Positions 1-8,070 of a DNA stretch of 64,000 nucleotides are shown here, one piece after another. The notes beneath the pieces are model-generated. The model did no database searches, was not told the DNA's origin, and was given only the letters and a program-made list of their open reading frames with translations. Both the position numbers and the translations under genes were made by a program. Within the stretch, counting starts at the first letter, position 1; each line of letters begins with the position of its first letter. This DNA comes from Hyphomicrobiales bacterium (GTDB lineage Bacteria > Pseudomonadota > Alphaproteobacteria > Rhizobiales > Beijerinckiaceae): NCBI GenBank assembly GCA_900473415.1, contig UCLR01000047.1, positions 1 through 64,000 on the forward strand, in the 5' to 3' direction.

Positions 1-330
1 ATCCAGCCCCCGCAACCAAATCTCCAAAACAACACGCCGCAACAGCCGCCCCCCAAAAGGGCGGCTTTCTCGTCGTGGGCACTCCCGATAGCGCAGGTCG
101 GCCGCCAACGCCGCCGAAACACCGACGCGCCGCAAAGACCCAGCGTGTCAGGCCAAATCCTCACAGCGGCCCGAAGCCTTCGAGAGACAAGGCCAAGTCT
201 AGCCAGGATGCCGAGGCTGGTCGCGATCGACCTCTCGAGCCGTGTTGGCCAGTATGTGGCTGGAGCCGGTCTCGAAATTTCATCGTGTCACGAAACGGTG
301 TCATCCTCCTCCGGAACTGGGGAGGCAGCC
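1..330. other. Left edge, no gene recognised
   Basis: I see no convincing gene here. The stretch holds one stem-loop at 44-66 that probably ends a gene lying to the left of the window. Open frames cross it, including an upstream extension of the phospholipase-D-like gene from 145, but the translated sequence is low-complexity and lacks family character, and a good ribosome binding site appears only just before 331. Confidence 0.5.
44..66 (+). terminator. Stem-loop terminator of a gene left of the window
   Basis: An 8-base perfect inverted repeat (AGCCGCCC at 44-51, GGGCGGCT at 59-66) with a 7-base loop is followed by TTTCTC. This is the usual form of a factor-independent terminator for rightward transcription. 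Confidence 0.55.
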
Positions 331-2088
331 ATGGACACCTCGTTCCGCGTGGTCGGCAAGAACAGCGCTGCGCCGTTCAGTCTCACCATTCATCGCGGCG
401 ACGGAATGGTCCTTCTGGGCATGGATTGGAAGACCGGGCGCCCGCCGGCGAATTTCGTCGGTTTTGCCATCCAGTATCGCGAGCCCGGCGCAGCGTTCTT
501 CAAGACCGTCCACAATCGGATCGGCTTTCCCGGTCAGCCGGTGCCCGCGGACGGCATCCGCTCGACGCAGGCTCCGATCCAGAAGTTCCGCTGGGTGCAT
601 TTTCCCTTCGACGCGGCTCTGGAAGGGCCTTTTCTCTATCGCGTCGTGCCTCTGTTTATGGGTGACGCCGGCGCGCTGACGGGGGGCGAGGCCCAGGAGG
701 CCGAACTTGCACTCATGCGCGAAACCATCCCCGGGAAACTCAACGTGGCCTTCACGCGCGGCTATGTCTCGTCGCAGGCCTTCGTCCGAAACTTCGCCGC
801 CGGAGGACCGCTGACGAGCCTCGTGCCCCCGGACGGCGACGAGGGGCTCGACTTCGTGCCGACTCATGTCGATGCGGCCCGGGCACTCGCCTGGATGGGC
901 TTCGAGGCGCGAGCCGAAACGCTCGCCCTGCTTGACCGGGCCCGCGAGGCTGCGGCCGAGGTCCGCGTCATCGCCTACGACCTCAACCTGCCTGAGGTTC
1001 TCGAGAGGCTGGAGGCGTTAGGCCCGAAGCTTCGGATCATCATCGACGACAGCGCGCGCACGAAGGGGCACGGCCGGCCCGATTCACCTGAGTCGAAAGC
1101 CGCGCAGCGTCTCTTCGCGTCGGCGGGGGCCGGCAATGTCAAACGACAGCATATGGCGAACCTGCAGCATCAGAAATCGATCGCGGTTCGCGGTGGGGGC
1201 ATCGCGACCGTCCTCTATGGGTCCACCAATCTGAGCTGGCGGGGTTTCTACGTTCAGTCGAACAACACCCTGGCCGTTCGCAGCAGCAGCGCGGTCGACG
1301 ACTACTTCGAAGCCTTCGAAGCCTATTTCCATGCCGGAAACGCTGGCCAGTTTCGCGCATCGCCAAGCGCTGCCGGCTGGCTGGATCTCGGCCTGCCCGG
1401 CGTCGATGCGAAGGTCGCCTTTTCGCCGCACAGCGAGGCCAATGGCCTTCTCGACGAGATCGGCGCCGACATCGACAGCGCCGAGTCCAGCGTCTTCTTC
1501 TCGCTCGCCTTCCTTGGACAGACCACCAAGGGCGCGATCGGCCCCGCCTTGGGCCGTGCTCTCGAGCGCCCGCCGATGCATGTCATGGGCATCGCCGATG
1601 CGCGGGTCGAGGCAGGGAACCTCGGCCTGATCGTTTTGACCCCAGACAATCGTCGCAAGGTCGTGCGCGCCGCGGCCCTTACCGGCAATGTCCCGCCGCC
1701 CTTCCTGACTGAGCCGTCCGGACTTGCTGGTCTCGACGGCAAGCAGCGCGGGACGCGCATGCATCACAAGTTCCTCGTGCTCGATTTCGACAAGCCGACG
1801 GCTCGCGTCTATCTCGGCTCCTACAACTTCTCGGAACCGGCGGATGATGAGAATGGCGAGAACCTGGTTCTCGTCCGCGACCGGACGGTTGCGACGAGCT
1901 ACATGATCGAGGCGCTCCGAATCTACGATCATTACGTCTTTCGGGTCGCCTCCGAAGAGGAGCATGGCCCGGCGCGGCCGCTCGAGCTGAAGCTTCCTCC
2001 AGGGGACGGGGAGAAGCCCTGGTTTGAGCGTGACTGGACAGATCCCGTCCGCGCGCGCGACCGGGAGCTGTTTGCCCGCGCCGATTGA
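331..2088 (+). CDS. Phospholipase D-like domain protein
   Basis: This 585-residue protein has the two-lobed layout of the phospholipase D superfamily, whose members cleave or transfer phosphodiesters in lipids or nucleic acids. The second half-site is complete (HHKFLVLD from about residue 478, then GSYNF). The first half-site (HQKSIAVR from about residue 280, then GSTNLS) has Arg where the HxKx4D motif expects Asp. No signal peptide is visible, so it is probably cytosolic. I start it at ATG 331, preceded by GGGGAGG, rather than at an in-frame codon at 145, because the upstream 62 codons look non-coding. The roughly 220 residues before the first site match no fold I recognise. It stands alone. 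Substrate (lipid, DNA or other) is unknown. Confidence 0.75.
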   Translation: MDTSFRVVGKNSAAPFSLTIHRGDGMVLLGMDWKTGRPPANFVGFAIQYREPGAAFFKTVHNRIGFPGQPVPADGIRSTQAPIQKFRWVHFPFDAALEGPFLYRVVPLFMGDAGALTGGEAQEAELALMRETIPGKLNVAFTRGYVSSQAFVRNFAAGGPLTSLVPPDGDEGLDFVPTHVDAARALAWMGFEARAETLALLDRAREAAAEVRVIAYDLNLPEVLERLEALGPKLRIIIDDSARTKGHGRPDSPESKAAQRLFASAGAGNVKRQHMANLQHQKSIAVRGGGIATVLYGSTNLSWRGFYVQSNNTLAVRSSSAVDDYFEAFEAYFHAGNAGQFRASPSAAGWLDLGLPGVDAKVAFSPHSEANGLLDEIGADIDSAESSVFFSLAFLGQTTKGAIGPALGRALERPPMHVMGIADARVEAGNLGLIVLTPDNRRKVVRAAALTGNVPPPFLTEPSGLAGLDGKQRGTRMHHKFLVLDFDKPTARVYLGSYNFSEPADDENGENLVLVRDRTVATSYMIEALRIYDHYVFRVASEEEHGPARPLELKLPPGDGEKPWFERDWTDPVRARDRELFARAD

Positions 2089-2212
2089 CGGCCAGGACGG
2101 GTATCCGCGCCGCCCCCCGTGATGTGGCGCGCCATGCCGATGGGGCTTGAAAGCGAGACCTTCTCTGCAGCTATAAGGGAGCGGATACGCAAATCAGGAA
2201 GGACGTGCCGTC

Positions 2213-2962
2213 ATGGCCAAGGAATTCACCGGCAAGCGCGTGGTCGTGATGGGCGGCAGCCGTGGTATCGGACGCTCCATCGCGCTCGGCTTCGCTGCCG
2301 GCGGGGCATCCGTCTCGATCTGCGCGCGGGGTGCCGGGCCGCTCGAAGCGACCCGTCGCGAGATCGAGGCGTTCGGCGTCACGGCTCACGCGGCGAGCGT
2401 CGACCTCGCCAAGGCGGAGGCAATCGAGACCTATCTGCCCGAAGCGGTGAAGGCTCTCGGGGGACTGGATGTCCTCGTCAACAACGCTTCCGGCTTCGGC
2501 CATTCGGACGATGAGGAGGGATGGGCGGCCTCGCTCAACGTCGACATGATGGCGGTCGTCCGCGGAAGCCATGCGGCGATCCCCCACATGAAGCCGGGTT
2601 CGTCGATCGTGAACATCTCGTCGATCTCCGCCCTGCGGGCGTCGTCGCGGTCGGCGCCCTACGGTGCCGTCAAGGCGGCCGTGATGCACTACACCGCGAG
2701 CCAGGCGAAGACGCTGTCGCGGAAGGGCATACGGGTGAACTGCGTTGCGCCGGGCTCGATCGAGTTTCCGGGCGGCTCCTGGGAGGACCGCAAGACGTCG
2801 AATCCCGAGCTCTACCAGACGACGCTGGCCAGCATCCCCTTCGGGCGGATGGGCAAGCCCGAGGAAGTGGCCGAGGTCGTGCTCTTCCTCGCTTCCGACA
2901 AGGCCAGCTGGGTCACCGCGCAGACCGTCGTGGTCGACGGCGGGCAGCTCGTCGGACCCTGA
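2213..2962 (+). CDS. SDR family NAD(P)-dependent oxidoreductase
   Basis: A 249-residue classical short-chain dehydrogenase/reductase, the usual length for the family. It has the nucleotide-binding GGSRGIG motif near residue 14, the NNAS form of the NNAG structural motif, a serine about 13 residues before the catalytic YGAVK (Tyr-x-x-x-Lys), and the typical C-terminal VTAQTVVVDGG. Such enzymes oxidise or reduce a hydroxyl/carbonyl pair with NAD(P)(H) in the cytosol. AGGAAGG lies upstream of ATG 2213. The gene is monocistronic, with 124 bases to the gene before it. Substrate is not predictable. Confidence 0.85.
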   Translation: MAKEFTGKRVVVMGGSRGIGRSIALGFAAGGASVSICARGAGPLEATRREIEAFGVTAHAASVDLAKAEAIETYLPEAVKALGGLDVLVNNASGFGHSDDEEGWAASLNVDMMAVVRGSHAAIPHMKPGSSIVNISSISALRASSRSAPYGAVKAAVMHYTASQAKTLSRKGIRVNCVAPGSIEFPGGSWEDRKTSNPELYQTTLASIPFGRMGKPEEVAEVVLFLASDKASWVTAQTVVVDGGQLVGP

Positions 2963-3210
2963 ACTCCACCCTTCGGTGCAACGCTGCGGCCATGCCCAGG
3001 CGCCCGAGGCGCGCTTCAAAGGCCCAAGGGCGAGGAGCCCTTGGACCGCGATAAATCTCTCGGATTGGTCCCTGGCCGACGACTTCGCCTTCCTCTGAGC
3101 GTCTAGCCGCGCGATCCATCACCACCACGCGAAGCGCGCTCTTTCGGACTGTTGCGGCGGGCTTGCCGATTGCAGGCATTCAAGCAGCGCCGGAGCTGCC
3201 TCCAGCGGCC

Positions 3211-3747
3211 CTACGATGCCGCCCACCTCTGGTACTCAACGTAGAAGATGTGACGGCCGATCACGTCCATCTTCTTCAATTTCCTAGCCCAGTCCGGCTG
3301 GACGTAGTCGGCGTGATAATGCGTCGAGGTGCCGACTTCCTCCAGATAGATCCTACCCTCATAGACCTCGCGTGCGATCCGCACCGCCTCCTCCCACGGC
3401 TCGGGTTCGGTGATGCGCAGCGGCTTGCCTGTGCAAGCGAAAGAAAACTGGCAGGCGAGGCGGCGGTGACGGTTCTGGTAGACGACGCCGCAGACTGAGC
3501 CTGGATAGGTTCCGCTCTTGACCCGATTCAGCACGACCTGGGCGACGGCGACACGGCCGTCCTCTCTTTCCGAGCGGGCCTCGAAATAGATCGCCTCGGC
3601 CAGGCAACGCTGCTCCTTTGCCAAGGTATCTCCGTCGAGGACGACGGATGCGCCCGAGAGGATGAGCGATGTCATCGGTGTGGATGCGGCCACCGGCTGG
3701 GCAAAAGCCGCCAGGGCGAGCAGCGCCAGTGAGGCGATGCGCGTCAT
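3211..3747 (-). CDS. Cell wall hydrolase, SleB family
   Basis: A 178-residue exported protein. Residues 1-21 form a Sec signal peptide ending at AAS. The rest is a hydrolase_2 (SleB/CwlJ-type) domain: CLAEAIYFEARSE with its catalytic Glu, then VAQVVLNRV, CQFSFAC and THYHADYVQPDWA. In spore formers these enzymes cut cortex peptidoglycan. In alphaproteobacteria they are periplasmic peptidoglycan hydrolases of uncertain role. The single-domain length is normal for this group. The gene is alone, read leftward away from the AT-rich gap at 3.75-4.15 kb. Confidence 0.85.
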   Translation of the reverse strand: MTRIASLALLALAAFAQPVAASTPMTSLILSGASVVLDGDTLAKEQRCLAEAIYFEARSEREDGRVAVAQVVLNRVKSGTYPGSVCGVVYQNRHRRLACQFSFACTGKPLRITEPEPWEEAVRIAREVYEGRIYLEEVGTSTHYHADYVQPDWARKLKKMDVIGRHIFYVEYQRWAAS

Positions 3748-3906
3748 GCGATATCTCCAGGGGGAAGGGGGCAGCCGAGCGCAAGCGCTTCGGGCCTGTC
3801 CGAGATTGGACAGACCGGCCGAAGCATTGGTCTACTTTGTGGAGCCGGTCGAGGCGGGAAGGATTGACGCGGTCTGAATCAGGACGATTCTGAGCTATGC
3901 GATATA

Positions 3907-3924
3907 TAGCAGCTGAGGCTGCTA
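3907..3924. repeat. Perfect inverted repeat TAGCAGC/GCTGCTA
   Basis: Seven-base arms (TAGCAGC, GCTGCTA) flank a 4-base centre in an AT-rich setting about 160 bases upstream of the SleB-type gene. No T-run follows, so it is more likely an operator than a terminator. The binding protein is unknown. Confidence 0.35.
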
Positions 3925-4105
3925 TTCGTTCTTATTCAACAAGACTGATCGTTCCGATTTCTGATGAGCGTTAACCATGTCGTGGCACGCGATATGATCA
4001 GGAAGTTCGGCGACTTTGTGACGATAATGCTCGACGTTAACCAAAGCGAGAACAACGCGTCCAGAATCGCGTTCGGGCTGGCTCGGACTCCCCAGCGGAT
4101 TTCCA

Positions 4106-4132
4106 GACGCCGCCGCCTTGTTCAGCGGCGTC
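4106..4132 (-). terminator. Possible terminator of the AraC-fhuC-ABC operon
   Basis: GACGCCGC (4106-4113) and GCGGCGTC (4125-4132) form an 8-base stem with an 11-base loop, 18 bases beyond the stop of the ABC exporter gene in its reading direction. No clear U-tract follows, so termination may be weak or Rho-dependent. Confidence 0.35.
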
Positions 4133-4150
4133 ACGCTTCGATCGCGAGCG

Positions 4151-5905
4151 TCAGGCGATGGCGCTTTCCGCGCTTTCCCGGAACCCGCCGGCCTGCGCGG
4201 CATGAAGGCTGCGATAGCGGCCTTCCTTGCGGGCGAGAAGCTGGGCATGACTGCCCTGCTCGACCACCTGCCCGCCCTCGACGACGACGATCCGGTCCGC
4301 ATTCGCGATGGTCGCCAGCCGATGCGCGATAACGAGCGTGGTCCGGCCCTGTGAGAGCTCGGCGAGCGATTCCTGGATCGCCTTCTCGGTCTCGGTGTCG
4401 AGCGCGGAAGTCGCTTCGTCCAGGATCAGGATCGGCGGGTTCTTCAGGAAGATGCGGGCGATGGCGAGGCGCTGCTTCTGCCCGCCCGAGAGCTTGACGC
4501 CACGCTCGCCGATCACCGTGTCGAGGCCCTGTGGCAGCGCCGCGATGACGCCGTCGAGCCGCGCGCGACGCGCCGCCTCGGCGATCTCCTCCTCGGTCGC
4601 ATCGAGACGGCCATAGGCGATGTTGTCGCGAATGGTGCCGGCGAACAGGAAGACATCCTGCTGCACGATGCCGATGTTCGAGCGCAGCGACTTCAGCGTC
4701 ATGTCGCGGATGTCGATGCCGTCGATCAGGATCGCCCCGCCCGTGACTTCGTAGAAGCGTGGCAGTAGCGAGCATATGGTAGTCTTGCCGGCGCCGGACG
4801 GGCCGACGAAGGCGATCGTCTCGCCGGCTTTGATCTCGAGGTCGAGCCCCTCGAAGATCGGCCGCTGCGCGCTGTAGCCGAAGCGGACGCCGCGATAGGC
4901 GATATCGCCCCGCAGCCGCTCGACGGTACGTGCGGCCGGCCGGTCGGCGACGTCGGGCCGCGTCGCCAGGAAGGCGAGATAGCGCTGGAAGCCGGCGATC
5001 CCCTTCGGATAGCTCTCGATGACGGCATTGATCTTGTCGACGGGCCGAAAGAAGACATTGACCAGCAGCAGGAAGCCGACGAAGCCGCCCGCCGATAATT
5101 CGCCGCGCACCACGAACCAGCCGCCGGCCAGCATCACCACGACCTGCACGAAGCGCATCGAGAGATAGGACAGCGAGGTCGAGGCGGCCATCAGCTTGTA
5201 GGCCTGCAGCTTCGTATCGCGATAGCGGCGGTTGCTCTCGGCAAAGAGCCGGCGCTCATGGTCCTCGTTGGCGAAGGCCTGGACGACCCGGATGCCGCCG
5301 ACATTCTCCTCGATGCGGGCATTGAAGTCGCCGACCCGGCCATAGAGTGCATGCCAGTTCGTGGTCATGCGGCTGCCGTAGCGGATGGTGACGAAAGCGG
5401 TGAGCGGCACGACGAGCGCGGTGACGACGGCGAGCGGCACATGCACCCACAGCATCAGCATGAAGGCGCCGATCAGCGTCATCACGGCGATGAAGAGGTC
5501 TTCCGGGCCGTGATGGGCGACTTCGCCAATCTCTTCGAGATCCTTGGTCAGTCGCGCGACGAGATGGCCGGTCGTCTGGTTGTCGAAGAAGCCGAAAGAG
5601 AGTTTCTGGAGATGGTCGAAGGCCTTGGCGCGCATCTCGGTCTCGATGCCGATGCCGAGCATATGGCCCCAATAGGTCACGATGACCTGAAGCCCCGCGC
5701 TGATCAGATAGGCGGCGAAGAGGCCGGCGGCGGCGATCGCGATCAGCCCGATCTGGCCGGTCGGCAGTAGCCGGTCGATGAACAGCGTCACCGCGACGGG
5801 AAAGGCGAGCTCCAGCAGCCCGGCCGCGACCGCGCTGCAGAAATCCAGCAGGAACAGGCCGCGATGCGGCCGGTAATAGGCGGCGAACCGCTTGATCAGA
5901 TCCAT
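4151..5905 (-). CDS. ABC exporter-type half-transporter (permease-ATPase fusion)
   Basis: A 584-residue fused ABC protein with an N-terminal six-helix type-1 exporter membrane domain (about residues 1-310) and a C-terminal ATPase. The ATPase has Walker A GPSGAGKTT at 368-376, signature LSGGQKQRLAIAR, and Walker B with D-loop ILILDEATSALD. It should work as a homodimer in the inner membrane. I start it at ATG 5905, preceded by GGAGACGG; the longer open frame upstream is a shadow of fhuC. It follows fhuC by 23 bases in one operon, so it is probably linked to siderophore traffic: export of a siderophore, or import in the manner of the exporter-fold systems YbtPQ and IrtAB. Family membership is sure; direction and cargo are inference. 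Confidence 0.85.
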   Translation of the reverse strand: MDLIKRFAAYYRPHRGLFLLDFCSAVAAGLLELAFPVAVTLFIDRLLPTGQIGLIAIAAAGLFAAYLISAGLQVIVTYWGHMLGIGIETEMRAKAFDHLQKLSFGFFDNQTTGHLVARLTKDLEEIGEVAHHGPEDLFIAVMTLIGAFMLMLWVHVPLAVVTALVVPLTAFVTIRYGSRMTTNWHALYGRVGDFNARIEENVGGIRVVQAFANEDHERRLFAESNRRYRDTKLQAYKLMAASTSLSYLSMRFVQVVVMLAGGWFVVRGELSAGGFVGFLLLVNVFFRPVDKINAVIESYPKGIAGFQRYLAFLATRPDVADRPAARTVERLRGDIAYRGVRFGYSAQRPIFEGLDLEIKAGETIAFVGPSGAGKTTICSLLPRFYEVTGGAILIDGIDIRDMTLKSLRSNIGIVQQDVFLFAGTIRDNIAYGRLDATEEEIAEAARRARLDGVIAALPQGLDTVIGERGVKLSGGQKQRLAIARIFLKNPPILILDEATSALDTETEKAIQESLAELSQGRTTLVIAHRLATIANADRIVVVEGGQVVEQGSHAQLLARKEGRYRSLHAAQAGGFRESAESAIA

Positions 5906-5928
5906 ATCCGTCTCCGCGACGACCGCTC

Positions 5929-6798
5929 TCAGGCTGGGAGGGCGATCGGGCGCTGTGTCTGTGGATGGGCGATGACGCTCATGTCGACGCCGTAGATGCG
6001 GGCGAGCTGCTGCGAGGTCATGATCTCCTGCGGTGCGCCTCGGACGATCATCCTGCCGGAATGCAGCGCGATGATCTCGTCGCAGAACCGTGCCGCCATA
6101 TTGACGTCGTGCAGCACGACGATGACGCCGAGGCCGCGATCCGCGGAGAGCCGGTGCACCAGCGAGAGCACCTCGATCTGGTGGGCGATGTCCAGCGCCG
6201 AGGTCGGCTCGTCGAGGAGCAGGCACTCGGCATCCTGAGCGACCAGCATGGCGAGCCAGACGCGCTGGCGCTCGCCGCCCGAGAGCGTGTCGACCAGCCG
6301 GTCAGCGAAGGGCTCGACATCGGTCAGCGCCATCGCTTCTGCGACCTTCTCGTGGTCCTTCGCGCCGAAGCGGCCGAGCGCGCCATGCCAGGGATAGCGG
6401 CCGAGCGCGACCAGTTCCTTGACGAGCATGCCCGAGGAGGGCGGTGTCTGCTGCGGCAGATAGGCGACCTTGCGCGCGAAGGCCCGGCCGTTCCAGGCGC
6501 TGAGTGGCTTGCCTTCGAAGCGGATCGTCCCGCCCGAAGGCGCTTGCTGGCGGGCGAGCAGCTTGAGCAGCGTCGACTTGCCCGAGCCGTTATGGCCGAT
6601 CAGCCCGATCATGCGTCTGGTCGGCAGTGAGAAGCTGAGCGGTTCGAGCAGCACGCGGCCGGGCACGCCGAACGTGACCCCTTCGAGCTCGAACAGCTCC
6701 TCATGGCCATCCGGCAGCTGATGCGCCCCGCCCATCGAAAGCGCCTGAGCGGCGAGCAGGCCGTCGTCCGACGCAATCGCGGAAGCCTTGCTGTTCAT
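5929..6798 (-). CDS. fhuC: Ferric-siderophore ABC transporter ATPase FhuC
   Basis: A 289-residue cytosolic ATPase of the iron-chelate (FepC/FhuC) type. Walker A GHNGSGKST lies at 68-76; next come YLPQ, the signature LSGGERQRVWLAMLVAQ, and Walker B with D-loop CLLLDEPTSALD. It should power import through the FhuB permease encoded on the opposite arm (11227-13218), bound by the FhuD-like protein. ATG 6798 is preceded by AAGGTGA. The N-terminus carries about 35 residues more than the usual FhuC before the ATPase core. It lies between the AraC regulator and the exporter-type ABC gene in one leftward operon. Confidence 0.85.
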   Translation of the reverse strand: MNSKASAIASDDGLLAAQALSMGGAHQLPDGHEELFELEGVTFGVPGRVLLEPLSFSLPTRRMIGLIGHNGSGKSTLLKLLARQQAPSGGTIRFEGKPLSAWNGRAFARKVAYLPQQTPPSSGMLVKELVALGRYPWHGALGRFGAKDHEKVAEAMALTDVEPFADRLVDTLSGGERQRVWLAMLVAQDAECLLLDEPTSALDIAHQIEVLSLVHRLSADRGLGVIVVLHDVNMAARFCDEIIALHSGRMIVRGAPQEIMTSQQLARIYGVDMSVIAHPQTQRPIALPA

Positions 6799-6923
6799 GA
6801 TCGAATTCACCTTGGAGAGGTTGTCGGGACCTTGGCCACCGTCGCCTTGACCTACACCGCCGCCATCGAAGGCGAAAGTAGGGCGTCTGGCCTCGGCCAG
6901 CCGGGTCGCGCCGGGAAATCGCG

Positions 6924-7823
6924 TCAGTTCGCGAGCGCCGAGCCGCCGGCCGTGGCGCGCCGCCAGGCGGCCGGCGTCTCGCCGACCATGCGCCTGAAGA
7001 CGCGGGTGAAATGCGCCTGGTCGGAGAACCCGGCCTCGGCCGCGATCTCGGTCAGCGGCCTGTCGCCCGCCGCGAGCAGCCGCTGGCCGCGCTCGATCCT
7101 GGCCTTCAACTGCCATTGATGCGGCGGCAGGCCGGTCGAGGCCTTGAAGGCGTGGCTGAAATGCGATTGCGACATGCCGACCAGTTCGGCGAGGTCCTGC
7201 AGGCGGATCGTGCCGGCGGCATGTTCGGTGATGTAGTCGGTCGCCGCCTTGAGCTGCCAGCCCGTCAGCGGCGTCCGTCGACGTGGTGCGCTGCCCCGCA
7301 CACCGAAAAGGTCGATCAGCACCGCCAGGACGAGGCCGTCGCCATAAAGGTCGTGCCGCGCATGCGGCTCGGCGCACTCGCCGGCGATCAGCCGGGCGAG
7401 CGTCTGGATGCGCTCATTCGAGAACATGATCCTGGGCTGCATCAGGAGATCGGGCGACAGGGCTTCGCCCAGCCGCTCGCTCACCTTGGCCGCGTCGAAA
7501 TGCAGGTCGAGATGGCGGATGCGCATGCGCTGTTGCGTCCGCCCCCAGACGGGGACGCCTGCCGGCATGAAGCTGATCGAATGCGCCCGCCCGCGGCTCG
7601 ATACGCCCTGCTCGGAGGGATGCAGCCGCGTCTCGAATTGGCCGCCGACCTTGTCGAGCACGACGAAGAGCCGCGGATGCTCGGAGACATATTCGCCGGT
7701 CGCGCCGGCCTGGCATTCGGCCTGCCAGAGATCAGCGACGACGCCGTTCCAGACCCGGTATTTGAGCGCACCGATCACGTTGATGCCTTCGCGGCTCGAA
7801 CGCATGCGCGGCTGGAAACCCAT
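6924..7823 (-). CDS. AraC family transcriptional regulator
   Basis: A 299-residue regulator. An N-terminal sensory half (about 1-190) is followed by a C-terminal AraC/XylS double helix-turn-helix (about 200-299), with LAELVGMSQSHFSHAFKAST as first and LTEIAAEAGFSDQAHFTRVF as second recognition unit. I use ATG 7823, after GGGAGGT, in place of a longer frame reaching 7919. Next to fhuC and divergent from the TonB receptor, it resembles the siderophore-responsive activators PchR, YbtA and AlcR, which bind the imported ferric chelate and induce its receptor. That role is inferred from position. Confidence 0.85.
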   Translation of the reverse strand: MGFQPRMRSSREGINVIGALKYRVWNGVVADLWQAECQAGATGEYVSEHPRLFVVLDKVGGQFETRLHPSEQGVSSRGRAHSISFMPAGVPVWGRTQQRMRIRHLDLHFDAAKVSERLGEALSPDLLMQPRIMFSNERIQTLARLIAGECAEPHARHDLYGDGLVLAVLIDLFGVRGSAPRRRTPLTGWQLKAATDYITEHAAGTIRLQDLAELVGMSQSHFSHAFKASTGLPPHQWQLKARIERGQRLLAAGDRPLTEIAAEAGFSDQAHFTRVFRRMVGETPAAWRRATAGGSALAN

Positions 7824-7988
7824 CTTTGAACCTCCCGATGCCGGGCAGTTGCACAGAAGTGCGTGATCGAAATGCAACGCGAGGAGCCCGACTATAGCCG
7901 TCAGCCCAAGAACGTTCAATGCACGGCAGGAACGATCAATCCCCCAATTACCGGCGATGATAATGGGCTGGACGAAACAGTGCTCGTA

Positions 7989-8005
7989 TTTTGAATGGTT
8001 CTAAA
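7989..8005. promoter_or_regulatory. Candidate Irr (ICE) box between AraC and receptor genes
   Basis: TTTTGAATGGTTCTAAA matches the alphaproteobacterial Irr-box (iron control element) consensus TTTAGAA-N3-TTCTAAA at 13 of 14 defined positions. It lies 65-80 bases before the TonB receptor start and about 165 bases before the AraC gene. A related palindrome stands in the haem locus at 56282-56298. The match is seen directly; Irr binding is inference. Confidence 0.55.
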
Positions 8006-8070
8006 TTTGACCAATTCTGATCTGGCACGCAGAGCTGGGGATTGAACTGGGCATGTGCTATTTCGGAGAT

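Larger units (their letters stand above)
3748..4150. other. Intergenic gap, SleB gene to ABC exporter
   Basis: No gene seen. Part is AT-richer than its surroundings and probably carries the promoter of the SleB-type gene. It contains a perfect inverted repeat at 3907-3924 and a stem-loop at 4106-4132 that may end the leftward ABC operon. Short open frames on both strands lack ribosome binding sites and family features. Confidence 0.5.

Noticed and set aside
145..330. Upstream extension of the phospholipase-D-like gene
   Set aside because: It is in frame, but the amino-acid sequence is not family-like and the good ribosome site lies just before ATG 331.
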